Assembly (NCBI GenBank): GCA_905221615.1
Contig: CAJNDT010001247.1
Coordinates: 813,827 to 877,826, forward strand
DNA: 64,000 nt
Direction: 5' to 3'
Source: Symbiodinium sp. CCMP2592
Taxonomy: Eukaryota; Sar; Dinophyceae; Suessiales; Symbiodiniaceae
Shown one piece after another: positions 28,951 to 40,062 of the stretch. Position numbers and translations under genes: made by a program. The first letter of the stretch is position 1, and the number at the start of each line of letters is the position of its first letter. The notes under the pieces are model-generated. The model was not told where the DNA came from. It was given only the letters and a program-made list of their open reading frames with translations, and did not search any database.

Positions 28951-29086
28951 AAGGAGGGTCGGGGGACTTAGTAAGTAGGTTATAGGTAGACTTATAAGTA
29001 CCCCAATAGGGACCCCAAATAGGGGTTACGATACTTATAAGTCTCTAAAAATAACTACTTACTAAGTCCCCCGACCCTCCAAGTAG
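28951..29086. repeat. MITE-like family B, copy 2
   Basis: GGAGGGTCGGGGGACTTAGT with AAGTAGG at the left is inverted at the right as ACTAAGTCCCCCGACCCTCC then AAGTAG. A second left end (TACTTGGAGGGTCGGGGG) sits at 28862-28885, so part of the left end is duplicated or another copy is nested. Confidence 0.75.
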
Positions 29087-29117
29087 ACTATAGGGGCCTG
29101 AATCATGAGAATTTGGT

Positions 29118-29232
29118 TCCTTTAGGGTTTAGGGTTTAGGGGTTTAGGGTTTAGGGGTTTAGGGGTTTAGGGTTTAGGGTTTTAGGGTTTAGGGGTTTAG
29201 GGTTTAGGGTTTAGGGGTTTAGGGTTTAGGGG
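29118..29232 (+). repeat. TTTAGGG telomere-like array
   Basis: About 15 TTTAGGG/TTTAGGGG units, G-rich strand on plus, opposite to the array left of the LINE. Confidence 0.9.
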
Positions 29233-30661
29233 GCTGGGGGTTCTGATATACGGCTACTGCAGCAACTGCCATGGTTTTGTAGCGCCGGAGGGTTGGAAAT
29301 GAGCTTTATGAGTTAGAAGGTATAAGGATGTTATAGGGTGCCTATCGTACATCTGAAGGCTTTATAGGATTGAAAATCATGCAGGTTGACGCAGGTCTGA
29401 ATAATTGCAACATTATCCCCGCTGCAGGTTTCATGATATACTTGTAGCGCTTATTGTAGTACATTCGCCAAGTACCCAGTCCAATTACTAGCGTACAGCA
29501 ATTTGGCGTATAGGTTCGGAGATTGAAGAAATCGTCTGGGTTTCAAGCTTCCCAAAATTTCCCAATACAGTTTCTAAATAGAAGGACTCCCTACACGCAG
29601 CTATTCAGACCCCGTCACGAAGGTTCTAGCCAAAACCTGAGACCCTAAAACTCTAAGGTTTAGAGTCTAAACCCCGACTCGCTGAACCTCTACAATACAA
29701 CTGGTAAGAACATCCTTCAAAATTCCGAAAGACAAAAAGCTCAGAGCCCCACCAGGGTCCCGAAACCCTAAACCCTGAACCTGTACCCTAAAATCCTGAA
29801 CGCTTAACCCTACAGTAGAAGCCCAAAAGTTGGAAACGCCATAGCCTCAATCCTTAAGAGTAATGTATAGGGAATCCCAGCACTATTTGGCCTTCATCCG
29901 GTCTCCAACTTTCTGGGGTTAACCCGAAACCAACAAGGGTGCCGGTCCAGCCTGCAAGTCTCCAATGCTGATCTGCTTGCCCGCGAGCACCTTGGAAGAG
30001 ATGCAGAGTGTCTTCACCAGGACACTCCTTGTACCCTCGAATAAGGGTATATGGTCCCAAATAAGGGGCATTTAGGGTCTAATAGAGGGTAGATGGAGGG
30101 TCTAGGCAGGTTTAGGGTTTAGGGGACGTGTTAGGACTGTTAGGGTCCAGGGCTTAGCCCGGCAACCTGAACCGCAACAAGCCGTCAAGCCCTACGTGCT
30201 TCTTATCTGCAGTTGATGAAGCCCTTGTAACATCGAAACCGTCCCTTAACCCTAAACCCTAAACCCTTGCGGGGCTCGGGTCGACAAAACTACAGCCCCT
30301 GGAGGCGCGAGGTCTTTCTACGTAATGAAAAGTTACAATATTTGGAATGCTGCTCCTCACATTCAATATACTTATTATCCAAGACTCCGAGACTCCATGT
30401 TGACTCGTTGGCCTGCATTTTACATTACAATCCTGAAACCAGTTGTAGCTTGCGGCCACTTTATAGAACATTGTTAATTGCAGGAACCTTTGCGTAACCC
30501 TGAAATACCAAGAGATCCCTAGACCCTAAACCTCAAAACAACCCAAACCCCAAAACCCTGAACCCTAAACCCTGAGCTAAACCTACACCATGAACCCTAA
30601 GACCCTAAACCTCAAACCCTAAACCCCTTTGGAACCCTAAGCCCTAAGCCTCAGAAACAAG
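29233..30661. other. No gene; MITE-like family J copy at 29810-29922
   Basis: The family J copy reads CAGTAGAAGCCCAAAAGTTG at the left, TATAGGGAATCCCAGCACTA in the middle and TCTCCAACTTTCTGGGG at the right. A second copy is at 36724-36836. Elsewhere there are only degenerate CCCTAAA pieces. Confidence 0.55.
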
Positions 30662-30774
30662 ACTAGGATACCCAGTAACCTAAGAATAAAAAGGCCTCTC
30701 TTTTTGGTATTGGGTAACTTTATAAGGAACCTAGGACTACAAAAAGGGAATAAGGGTACTACTGGGCATCCTAG
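30662..30774. repeat. MITE-like family D, copy 2
   Basis: ACTAGGATACCCAGTAACC to TACTGGGCATCCTAG; near-identical to 6190-6309 except for a different insert after CTAAGAA. Confidence 0.75.
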
Positions 30775-30857
30775 AAGAAGAAGGCGAGGATCGCCCTGCT
30801 TGTCGAGCTCGAGGATATCTTTCCAGAGGCTTCTCATTACCTGCTCGGAGGGTCAAC

Positions 30858-30965
30858 CCTGAGAGCCCAATAACCCTTAATCAAGGAATATGACTTAAAT
30901 TATATAGGGCTTCATATTATGATTTAAGCTATATTCCTTAATTAAGGGGTATTGGGCTCTCTGGG
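30858..30965. repeat. MITE-like family C, copy 4
   Basis: CCTGAGAGCCCAATAACCC to GGGGTATTGGGCTCTCTGGG, with TTAATCAAGGAATATGACTT and its complement inside and the core GGGCTTCATATTATGATTTA. Confidence 0.85.
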
Positions 30966-31681
30966 AACAGGAGGTCCCTTTCAAGGCTTCGCAAAGGGGC
31001 TCTATAAGGGCACCTTTAAAGGGATCTAACCGGCTTCTGTAAGGGGCTTTTGAAGACTGAAGGGGATCTATAGGGGTCCCTCTAAAGGGCTCTATAAGGG
31101 CACCTGTAAGGGGATCTAACCGGCTTCTTTAAGGGGCTTGCAGGGTCGGGGGACGAGGGTCGGGGGACTTAGTGAGTGGTCTATAAGGTAGGGGGTTTAT
31201 GGTTTAGGAGTTTAGGGTTTAGGGTTTCAAGGGCTTATAAGGTTTATGGGGTTTCAGAGTTTAGGGCTGGGGGTTGTAAGGGTTCCTCTGAAGGCGTCTA
31301 CAAGGGCTCTCTAAGGGGTCTTGGAGGGTCCGGGGACTTAGTAGATAGGTAACTTAGAGACTTGATAACCCCAGTTAGGGTCACTAAACATTCGGTTTAG
31401 GGTTTTGGGGCAGGATTCAAGACCCTATGACTATAGGACTTTATCCTAAGCTTTAACAAGACCACTTCGCCGAAAGTACCCTTTCCCTCCGGGGACCATG
31501 TGGGTGCACAGAGTCTTGCAATCATTCGGTTTAGGGTTTAGGGTCTCGGATTTAAGATAGGACTTGGCAGCTTGCCACGCCTGGCGCTGCCACAAGGAGC
31601 AGGTCACCATAGGCCACAGGTGTACGAAGTACGATGCCCAAACCCGCGGGAGGATCCAAAAGGTAGATCCTTAAACCATGA
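30966..31681. other. Reiterated GGGGTCTATAAGGG-type motifs, no gene
   Basis: Short motifs (GGGCTCTATAAGGGCACC, GGATCTAACCGGCTTCT) are repeated two or three times at 30995-31140. Partial family B ends (GGGTCGGGGGACTTAGT) occur near 31145-31180 and 31320-31350. Nothing coding. Confidence 0.5.
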
Positions 31682-31790
31682 CCCAGAGAGCCCAATACCC
31701 CTTAATTAAGGAATATAGCTTAAATCACAATATGAAGCCCTATATAGTTTAAGCCATATTCCTTAGTTAAGGGGTATTGGGCTCCCTGGG
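31682..31790. repeat. MITE-like family C, copy 5
   Basis: CCCAGAGAGCCCAATACCCC to GGGGTATTGGGCTCCCTGGG; the core is inverted relative to copy 4 (AATATGAAGCCCTATATAGT). Confidence 0.85.
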
Positions 31791-33197
31791 GAACCCCGAA
31801 CCCTGCATTCCAAGCCGCCCACCTCAATGCCCTGGTACGTGAAAACTTGCCCAAATGGCTTCCCTGTGGGGGGCGGGTCGGATCCGCGGGCTTTTGCTCT
31901 TGAGTTTGGGTTGTTGTTATTGAAGTTTAGGGTTTCGGGAGTTTGGGGAGTTTAGGGAATTTAAGGAGTTTAGGGGGTTTGGGGAGCTTAGGGTTTAGGG
32001 TTTAGAATTCAGGGTTGAAGAAGGGGTTTGGGGTTTAGGGTGTGATTAGGAGCCTCAGGCTAGGCTCCGGGGTGTTACAAGGTTCGCGAGTTGCTTCCTA
32101 AGGCTTCCTACAGATCACTGGCAGAACTTTGAGATGGTGACTTTACTTTGGCGCCCTAAACCCTACCCTGCAAATTCCATGCTCAAGGCATCCCAAAGCA
32201 GGCTTAGGGTTTAGGGCTTTGGGTTTAGGGTTTAGGGTTTCTAGGTCTTAGGGTTTAGGGATTAGGGTTTCTAGGTTTTAGGGTTTAGGGCTCAAGGCTT
32301 AGGGTTTCGGGTTTAGGGTTTCGGGTTTAGGGTTCTCACGGCGTCCCCTGCACATGGCAGCACGATTGGTTCAACTGAAGGCGCTGCTTCGTGAAAGAAC
32401 TGGCTAGAAGTCACGTCGTCCTGAGGGCATTTATTCTGGTCTCCTTAAGGGAAATGGTTCAAGGGGGTACCCCGATTCTACCTGGTTCTCCCTGAGGTTT
32501 CCGGAGGATCCCTGGTACCCTCTTTCTTGAACCACACTCCCTCAAGGATCCAATGAGGGTACTAGCGGTTCACTCCTGAGAAGCCTGTTTCATGCAGGCT
32601 CCGTTTCACATCCTGAACCGTGAACTCTATACTCTATACTATACACTCAAAACCCTGAAGCCTACACCCTCCACCAAAAACGAAAACCCGGAACCCTAAA
32701 CCCCGAAACCCCGAACCTAGATTGTATACTTGGGCCCGAGATGGGCAAGCGGTTCCTGTATAGGAACTTCATAAGGCCTGAGTACATACTACATAGGCAG
32801 AGGCACCCCCAAATACCCCCCCAAAACCCAATGATACCCTAAAGGAGACCCTTAAAAGCAACCCGTAAAAGGAACCCGTAAAAGGAACTTGAACCCTGCA
32901 AAGGAACCCTAGAACCGAACTGAAAGTCTGAACCGACCACACCTTCCACCCTAAACCCTAAACGCCCCAGTCTCCACACCTTCCAGGCCAGAAACCGCAG
33001 GCGAGGCGGCAGTGACCGTTTCCTAGGACCACCGAAGACTTTGGGGTTTGGGGATTAGGGTTTAGGGATTAAGGTTAAAGTTTAGGGATTAGGGTGATTA
33101 GGGTTTAGGGTTCAGACCCAAACTTTCGAGCATACCTGGACCCGATAAAACCTACATACGTTTCGAGGGGCTGGTAGAAGGAAATCATAATAGGATC
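31791..33197. other. Telomere-like fragments, no gene
   Basis: TTTAGGG-derived sequence lies at 31925-32045 and 32200-32335. An imperfect palindrome at 32440-32545 (CTCCTTAAGG..CCTCAAGGATCC) resembles 12748-12895. Degenerate motifs lie at 33040-33110. Confidence 0.55.
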
Positions 33198-33491
33198 CTA
33201 AAAGAACGGTAGGCTCTTGAGTCGCATTGTCTGGAATGGTCTATCGCCAGTGTGCACAGGTTTCTGTCCGTTCTGAGCGCCAGTTTTCGCATGCAGCCGT
33301 TGAGTGGTGTCCATCATATGCCTGAACGCTTCAGTTGTGTCTGCTTTCCACTGGACCTTAGTCATCCCAAGTGGCCGCGAATGAGCTGCCTTGTCGGGAT
33401 GCAACACTGGGTTGTAGTTTTGGGGCTCTGAAAAGTAATTATGAATAGGTACCTCTATAGGAACCATAAGGGAAATTAAAAATTGGCCCAA
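33198..33491 (-). CDS. Possible gene remnant, unknown
   Basis: The 97-codon frame ends with TAG and looks protein-like, e.g. NPVLHPDKAAHSRPLGMTKV and DTTEAFRHMMDTTQRLHAK. There is no splice context, domain or third-position bias strong enough to be sure, and the first codon may be an artefact. It sits alone in repeat-rich DNA. It could be an exon fragment or chance. Confidence 0.25.
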   Translation of the reverse strand: MGQFLISLMVPIEVPIHNYFSEPQNYNPVLHPDKAAHSRPLGMTKVQWKADTTEAFRHMMDTTQRLHAKTGAQNGQKPVHTGDRPFQTMRLKSLPFF

Positions 33492-34210
33492 ATTGCCACC
33501 TAGAACAGCATCTGGAGTTTGCTGGTGAATGCCTTCAACGTCTCTGGTTCCCTCAGACTGCGAACACTGCTCACATGAATGTTGGTAAACCGGAGAGCTG
33601 TCAACAAATAGGTGAGCTCCTGTTCCTCCTCACTCGGGTCAGGGTTCGAGGCTTACGGCTTCCGCGTAACTTTGGGCAGGATATAGGCATTGCTATGACT
33701 GTCCCCGAAAAAGAATCAAGGGCAGAAGGAGGGACTTCTATCTGCATGGGATTGTGTGGAATCGGCTTTCTCGGAGGGCCTACTGATGCCTGCTGTTAGT
33801 GTCTAGAGTTGAGCGAGTCAATACTCCTGAAGCAAATATGGCAGGCCATGGATTTCTGATGGTGATTCTCGAGAAGCTATTCCCCTGAAGGTGGAGTGTG
33901 GAGCTCTGTGGCATGACTCGTGGGGATGTAGATCATACAGTAACCTCTAATGATTCTAATGGTTCGAACAGAGTCATGGGGTATATTATACTAAAACCAC
34001 GATTGGGATTTAGCCAGTAAGTATTCAGACCCCTCCGACTAGATCACTCAGAGGCCTAGGATCTGAGATTCTGATGTATAGAAGTCTGGCATATCCTTTA
34101 CCATTTGGTTCCGGTTGCAGGGTTCAGTGTAGAGAGGGATGTTCAATCAGGGATCTACAGTAGGATTCAAAGGATTTGTGCTAACGGCTACCGTTTAAGG
34201 GGTCGGCTCA
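33492..34210. other. No gene recognised
   Basis: Unique-looking sequence; ORFs are short and motif-free. Confidence 0.5.
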
Positions 34211-34310
34211 TGGATGGTTGTTAAAAATTAGGGTCCCTTTTTAATTCCTTAATCTACTACGGCACCCATTATTTGAGGTACCCAAAAAGGGACCCTAATT
34301 TTGACAACCT
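34211..34310. repeat. MITE family A, copy 4 (diverged)
   Basis: TGGATGGTTGTTAAAAATTA to CCCTAATTTTGACAACC, with AGGGTCCCTTTTT arms inside. Termini are mutated. Confidence 0.75.
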
Positions 34311-34388
34311 AACGACGAGAAGCTGAGAAGGGAAGGCTTTAGCGGTTCACGGTTTACGGACTCCTTCCATAATTTGGCGGGATCCTGG

Positions 34389-34491
34389 TACTTAAAGGGT
34401 CATGCGACTTAGTAACTAGGGCTATACCTACTTATAACCCCAAATGAGGTACTTATAACCCTAATGACTAAGTCCCATGATCCTCCAAGTA
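34389..34491. repeat. MITE-like family B, copy 3
   Basis: TACTTAAAGGGTCATGCGAC to GTCCCATGATCCTCCAAGTA. Confidence 0.75.
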
Positions 34492-35498
34492 GTAAAGATC
34501 TTACCATTGAAGGTGTTGTACAAGGGTCGCTATTTTTGGTGGAGAGTGCCCATCATACTGAGTTTACCACTTAGGCCTACATACAGAGATACACATTTGG
34601 GGGAGGCCTGTTAACAAGGAGCAGTGCTTGAGCGGATTCTTGAGATTAGTTCGTGGTTCCTGAATTGGGGGATCTTCCTAACTTGATCAGCGCTAGACAG
34701 GGTCAGACGGCGTCGTGTGAATGAGCTTAATGAGGATTCGACGATTGAAGCCTAATGCAAAGTCTATTTAAGAGGATGCCAAAGAGATCCGTAACAAATC
34801 GTACAATAAGGATCCGACGGCATGGTCTTTCTGCCCAGAAGGGACCCTAAACCCCAAACTCAAAACCCAACACCCGAAATACAGCTTCATCTTTTGCTGA
34901 CATTGCCTGCCTGCATTATCAGTACCTTACTTGAGGCTATAAGCAACTATAGGTATAGTTACCTGAATTATAACCCTAGATACTATGTCCCATGACTCTT
35001 CAAGTAGTTGCTAAAGTCCCACGTAGATTAATTTCGGAAGTCCCTCTGCTCCCGGGGTTTAGGGTTTAAGGGTTAGGGCTAATTTAGGCTTCATCAAAGA
35101 GGCCGAGGGCACGTCGAGCGCCAAATGGGCAATTTGATCCCTGGTCAACTCGAGGTTATGAGTTTGAATCCATCGGTTGGGGGTTTGGGTGTGGTTTTGC
35201 AAAGCAACTAGCGACTAATTAGCAGCAAGCAGTTTTCTCGAGCCTCACAAGCACAACATGGTTCAATATGTTTCACAGTACCGAACACTAAGCCAAGGCA
35301 AAGCTGATTTCGTGCACGAAGCGGCTAGTTCGGCGCGCAAGTGGGGCTGACTCTAACTCTGTTGAACCCGAATCCTGGATTTGAGAAGCCCCCATGTTGC
35401 ATGTGTCGCACCTTGCAATTCCGAAAACCCAGACCTGACACCCTCAGCAAACCTACATCCTTGCAACCCCCTAAACCCTAAACCCTAAACCCCATACT
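34492..35498. other. No gene; weak tRNA-like motif
   Basis: A partial family B right end lies at 34930-35005 (ATGTCCCATGACTCTTCAAG). At about 35109-35175 there is GGTTATGAGTTTGAATCC, like a tRNA B box. I could not fold a full cloverleaf, so a tRNA gene is not called. Confidence 0.4.
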
Positions 35499-35594
35499 AC
35501 TGCTGATGGACAAAATCCTGCATTACCCAGAATATACCATAGTTCCCATAGTTTAGAGTCCTTAGGGTCATGCAGGATTTTGTCCATCAGCAGT
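35499..35594. repeat. MITE-like family I, copy 1
   Basis: Terminal inverted repeats of about 24 bp, beginning ACTGCTGATGGACAAAATCC and ending with the complement. Internally ATTACCCAGAATATACCATA and TAGGGTCATGCAGG match 37684-37777. Confidence 0.85.
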
Positions 35595-35631
35595 ATTACT
35601 ACAAATTCAAGCCACCCTAGCAGGTGTCCCA

Positions 35632-35709
35632 AAGCTCTGTCTCCCCAAAGCTCTGTCTCCCCAAAGCTCTGTCTCCCCAAAGCTCTGTCTCCCCAAAGCT
35701 CTGTCTCCC
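35632..35709 (+). repeat. Five tandem 16-bp repeats
   Basis: CCAAAGCTCTGTCTCC is repeated five times in a row with no change. Confidence 0.95.
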
Positions 35710-35755
35710 CAAACCCCAAGCCTTTGTCCGAAGGTCCTACTTGGAGAGACACAGA

Positions 35756-35950
35756 GAAAGAGAGCGAGAGAGAGAGAGAGAGAGACAGAGAGACAGAGAG
35801 ACAGAGAGACAGAGAGACAGAGAGACAGAGAGACAGAGAGACAGAGAGACAGAGAGACAGAGAGGCAGAGAGGCAGAGAGGCAGAGAGACAGAGAGACAG
35901 AGAGACAGAGAGACAGAGAAAGAAAGAAAAAGAGAAAGAGAAAGAGAAAG
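35756..35950 (+). repeat. (GACAGAGA)n microsatellite
   Basis: About 195 bp of GAGA and GACAGAGA units, ending in AAAGAGAAAGA. All long ORFs crossing it on both strands are artefacts. Confidence 0.95.
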
Positions 35951-37683
35951 AACCCCAAAACCCTCTAAATTCTAAGCCCCAAACCAAACTCTACCCAAAA
36001 AAATACCGCCGGGATACATCGGATCCTGCCCCTCCTGCTTGTCCATCGAACCTCATTCGGCTCTTGACGGGTGTTGGGGGAGTTTTGGGCCGTTATCTAC
36101 GATAGGGGCTTTACTCTCTTCTCCAATTACCAGGCCCAAACAAAGTTCAAACTTTTTAAGCTAGACCAAATATATGAAGCCAAAAAGTTTAAAGTTCTCC
36201 AATAGGCTAAGTAAGTTTAATAATTACCTGTAGTATTTGGGGGGCTCCTTATTATACTGAAAGTATAATGGGCCCCAAGACCCTATTCTAATTACCAAGG
36301 CCCTTATATTGCTCAAGTCAGGAAGCTTGGGAATGTAAGTTGGGTTGAAAAAACTCAAGCTGAACTCCTAGGGTTTGGCATGCAAGAGAGGCATCAGCGC
36401 TGTAAGGCCTACACCCCGAACCGTTGCCTCGCCTGAAATCGTTGCACCCTATACTCCTGAACCCCGACGGTTCACTGTGGGAGCCTTGAAGTACTATGAT
36501 GGACATTTTCGTACCTCTCTACGTGTCGATTCCAACAGTCGCTCAATTCAGAGAGAATTAAGGCTCTATAGTATGAAACGATAAAGGAGATCAAATTATC
36601 ACAGATCGATACCTAGATAAGGACTAAACCCTAAACCCTAAACCATATACGGGATCAGCATTCCTAAATCTGTCCTGCCGCTCCTGCTCGTCTGGGTTCA
36701 AGGCCCAGACGCTAGTCCTCTAAACTGCAGTAGAAGCCAGAAAGTTGGAACATCACTATCCCCCTGCCCCGAAGGTAAAGTATAGGGAATCCCGGCACTA
36801 ATCATCCTTAATCCATGTTCCAACTCTCTGGGATCCACTATAAACCCTTAAAACTACGTTACCCTATAAATCAGTCAGGGTTGTGTCAAGCTTCGGGGTT
36901 AGGGCTTGGCAAAAGACCCTAACCCCGCAAGCCAAGAAGCCTTGCTTTCAACAATTGAAACAAACCTGAGCAAAAAAATGTCCTTTGAAATCCTACGGTT
37001 TAGGGTTCAGGGTTTGGGGCTCAGCCGTGTAGGAAACTGTCAAATAAGGATGCCGTCATCGATCTGGCTGGGCTTTATGGGGAGCCCCTGTGACGGCCAA
37101 CTTGGGGTACATTCTAATAGAAAGTTCTTGTCACTTTCCTGTAAAAGCTCCTTCAAGCTATTTTGGAGCCCAAATAGCTAGAAAAGAGTTTTGGGAATTC
37201 AGTCTATAGAAAGATGAAAAAGAAGACTAAGGAATAATATTGATCACTGAGGCTTCCATATTACCTTGTGCGACTGTGCATGTATACCGGATGTTCAGTG
37301 AACAGTAGTCTTGTTCTCTCTCCTCCATACACATATTTCGTGTTCGCACGAACCTGAGCAGTGGGAGAGGAAAAGCATAACGAAATCCGAAATAAACACT
37401 GAACCGAGCTCACCCTCACCGAACAAAAGAAAAGATGCAATGACCCCAACCTCCTAACCCCTAAATCCCTAAACCGTCAACCCCAATTAGAGTTTTTAAG
37501 TCCGCATTCTACCGCATAAAATCCTACGAAGCCATCCTCTACCATCCTAGACCTTCAATCCCTAAAGGAACCACAACTCTTGTCAGGATGCTTGGACGCC
37601 GTCGCGAGGCGTGCGAAGAAAGCCCTTCAGACGAGGGAGCCTCTTGCCGACTTCAACAACACAGAGGGCCCAAGCACCCTTAT
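35951..37683. other. No gene; family J copy 2 at 36724-36836
   Basis: The family J copy reads CAGTAGAAGCCAGAAAGTTG to TTCCAACTCTCTGGGATCC. A family H-like palindrome lies at 36215-36312. The remainder is unique without coding signal. Confidence 0.5.
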
Positions 37684-37777
37684 GGTTGATGATATAAATC
37701 CTGCATTAATGACCCTAAACTATGGGAATTATGGGATATTTCTTATTCTGGGTAATGCAGGATTTATATCATCAACC
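37684..37777. repeat. MITE-like family I, copy 2
   Basis: GGTTGATGATATAAATCCTG at the left is inverted at the right, ending ATATCATCAACC. The internal sequence is family I in reverse orientation, but the outer 14-18 bp differ from copy 1. Confidence 0.85.
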
Positions 37778-37780
37778 GTA

Positions 37781-37883
37781 TGGGTGGTTGTCAAAAATAG
37801 GGTCCCTTTTGGGTACCCTAAATATTATTTGCCGTATTACATTAAGGTACCCAAAAAGGAACCCTAATTTTAACAACCACCCA
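37781..37883. repeat. MITE family A, copy 5, with TA target-site duplication
   Basis: TGGGTGGTTGTCAAAAATAG to TTTTAACAACCACCCA, with TA on each side (37779-37780, 37884-37885). It abuts the family I element. Confidence 0.85.
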
Positions 37884-37885
37884 TA

Positions 37886-39481
37886 TGATAAATATGGTGA
37901 GGTTTAGGGTTTAGCGTTTCTGGAAGTGTCGACTTCAACAAGGGACGACTTTGGTTTGGGATTTCGAACAGGATATGGTTCAGGAATTAGGATTTAAGGA
38001 CTTCAACAACAAAGACATTTGGGGGGATCGCAAGTACAGCACCTACACTGGGACCCGAATCCCTAGACCCGAAATCCTAGATCCATACAGCCTAAATGCC
38101 TAAACTACTCTACGGTACCGTTTTGGGAATCCCCTTATTCAGGGATCGACTCCTTGGATCCTCCCAGGAATCTGGGTTGTCAACTTCTACAAGTGGCTAC
38201 TCCGATTTGGGGCTTGAAGAAGGATTTAGGGCTTGCAGGGTTTAGGTTTAAGGTTGAGTAGGAGACTCTTGCTCAGGAGTTTGTATAATGAGAAGATAAA
38301 TTGTTTGTTCATCGAGCCTCTGCCTGGAGCAATGAAACATGTACTTGCGTTTAAGATTCTAGAACTGTTCTTCTGAACTGGGTGGCATCTGCTCTTTAGC
38401 TGCTTGGACCAATAATGGAGGGCTTGAAAGCAAAGCAACCTTAGGCCCTAAAGTAAACTTACGAAATCCCTAAACCCCAAGACCCTAATCAAGCCCTAAC
38501 CAATCTCCTCTAAGCCCTAAACTTCCCTAAACCCTAAACTCACTGAGACACTGATCCATAAACTCTACACTCTCAACAAAGGTTGGGGCTTGGGATTCAG
38601 GACGCATGCTTTCGTGTTCTTCTTTCGGATCACAGTTGCGATTCGCACTTACCATAATGGGTCCAATTGCCCAAATAAGTAAATATTCCAGGTAGCAAAT
38701 TCCACACTCCGAATGGCTTTTCGCACCCTCAGGGTTAGATCACCAGCACCCCCGACTAACGACTCCTATACCCTAAATACCCACTATGAACGACCATAAG
38801 GGCTCTATGCAGGGGTACTTGGGGGGATTACGGGTTGCTGGCACACTCACCAATTAAGGCTTCCTGCTCAAGGGCAGATGTTAGGGTTCTGCACGGGTTC
38901 TATTTTAGATTTTCTGCGAGTTCTATCAGGGTCGAGCAGCTTAAACCCTAACCCTAAGTGTCGATGGATCCGTTTGGTACACAGGTGCTTGTATAGGAAA
39001 CCCTGCTAAGCCAAAAGTATGTACTACATGGCCCCTGGAGTACACCGAACTTTCTAGGGGTCCAAGAACCTGATAACCTTATACACTCCTCAATACTAGC
39101 TAACGACACGTCTATCCTGAGCCCGAGTACCAACTCATCCAGTCCCTTGGACCCCTTTGCACCCCAAAGCCCTCTGAAACCCTATGGAAAACCCTACGGA
39201 TCCCTTCTAGAGCCGTTTAAAGGAGTCTTTGAAACCCTCCAAAGGAACCCTTCTAGGAGCCCTTCGAGGAACCCTTGAAAGAGCGCCTCACAGAGCCCTT
39301 TAAAGGAGCCTTTAAAGGAACAGGTATAGGAGCACTTCAGGGAAGCCTTGAAAGGGCTAGGATTTTAGTGTTTAGGGTTTAGGGGACCGAATTTGCCGGG
39401 GCACTGCAAACGAGGCCAGGGACGTGCTGTTCATGGGCGTCCCCCGTGAAGGCCTGGTTTTGAGTTCAGCTGCGCTGAGTT
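37886..39481. other. No gene recognised
   Basis: Degenerate CCCTAAA fragments. Bases 39170-39350 hold many short GGAGCCCTT/AAAGGAACC motifs that look like decayed repeats. Confidence 0.5.
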
Positions 39482-39588
39482 TACTTGGAGGGTCGGGGGA
39501 CGTAGTAAGCAGGTAATAAGTAGACTTCAAAGTACCCGAGAATGGACTCCAAAACAACTACTTACTAAGTGCGCAGACCCTCCAAGTA
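39482..39588. repeat. MITE-like family B, copy 4
   Basis: TACTTGGAGGGTCGGGGGAC to GCGCAGACCCTCCAAGTA, with inner TAGTAAG/CTTACTA arms. Confidence 0.8.
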
Positions 39589-40062
39589 GGATAGAGGATC
39601 GTTTTGGGGGTTTAGGGTTTAGGGCTGAGGGCTTAGGGGAAGGGATACAATTTTAGACAGGTTTGCGCTTTCAGGTTCAGTGGGATTTCGTGGGGTTGTA
39701 GTACATTACAAAATAGATTTTGTAGCCTGCAGTAAGATTACTAGGTTCCTGCCCACCACACCCTTGACTGACAAGAGGCGGTCGGCCTCTTTCGCGCCAT
39801 TTCAATTAAAGTTCCTGTTCCCGAAACAGGAGAGGGGCATCGGTTTTCCCTAGTCAAGCCTTTCGTCATTGCCCCGACCGCCGGTTGCAGAGGCTCTAGT
39901 CCGGAACCGGTTCCACGAATCAGCGGCCTCCTTAAATAACTACAAAGGATCCTGGACCAGGATCCTTCATCCTTATCTAGGCTTTTAAGTGTTCCGGGTG
40001 AAAAAAGTCAATACTTTTTCAATGGTTTGTGTTGGGGGTCTGGGATTTAGGTGTGTGTGTTG
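39589..40062. other. Boundary between repeat-rich DNA and gene island
   Basis: The last TTTAGGG motif is at about 39610. After about 40.0 kb the sequence turns richer in GC, CTGCAG and GCAGC, without telomere-like or family A-E repeats until about 56.2 kb. Confidence 0.6.

Noticed and set aside
35109..35180. tRNA gene
   Set aside because: There is a B-box-like GAGTTTGAATCC but no cloverleaf with paired acceptor stem could be made.
35580..35987. ORFs of Arg/Glu/Thr or Leu/Ser/Cys repeats on both strands
   Set aside because: All come from the GACAGAGA microsatellite and the 16-bp tandem repeat.
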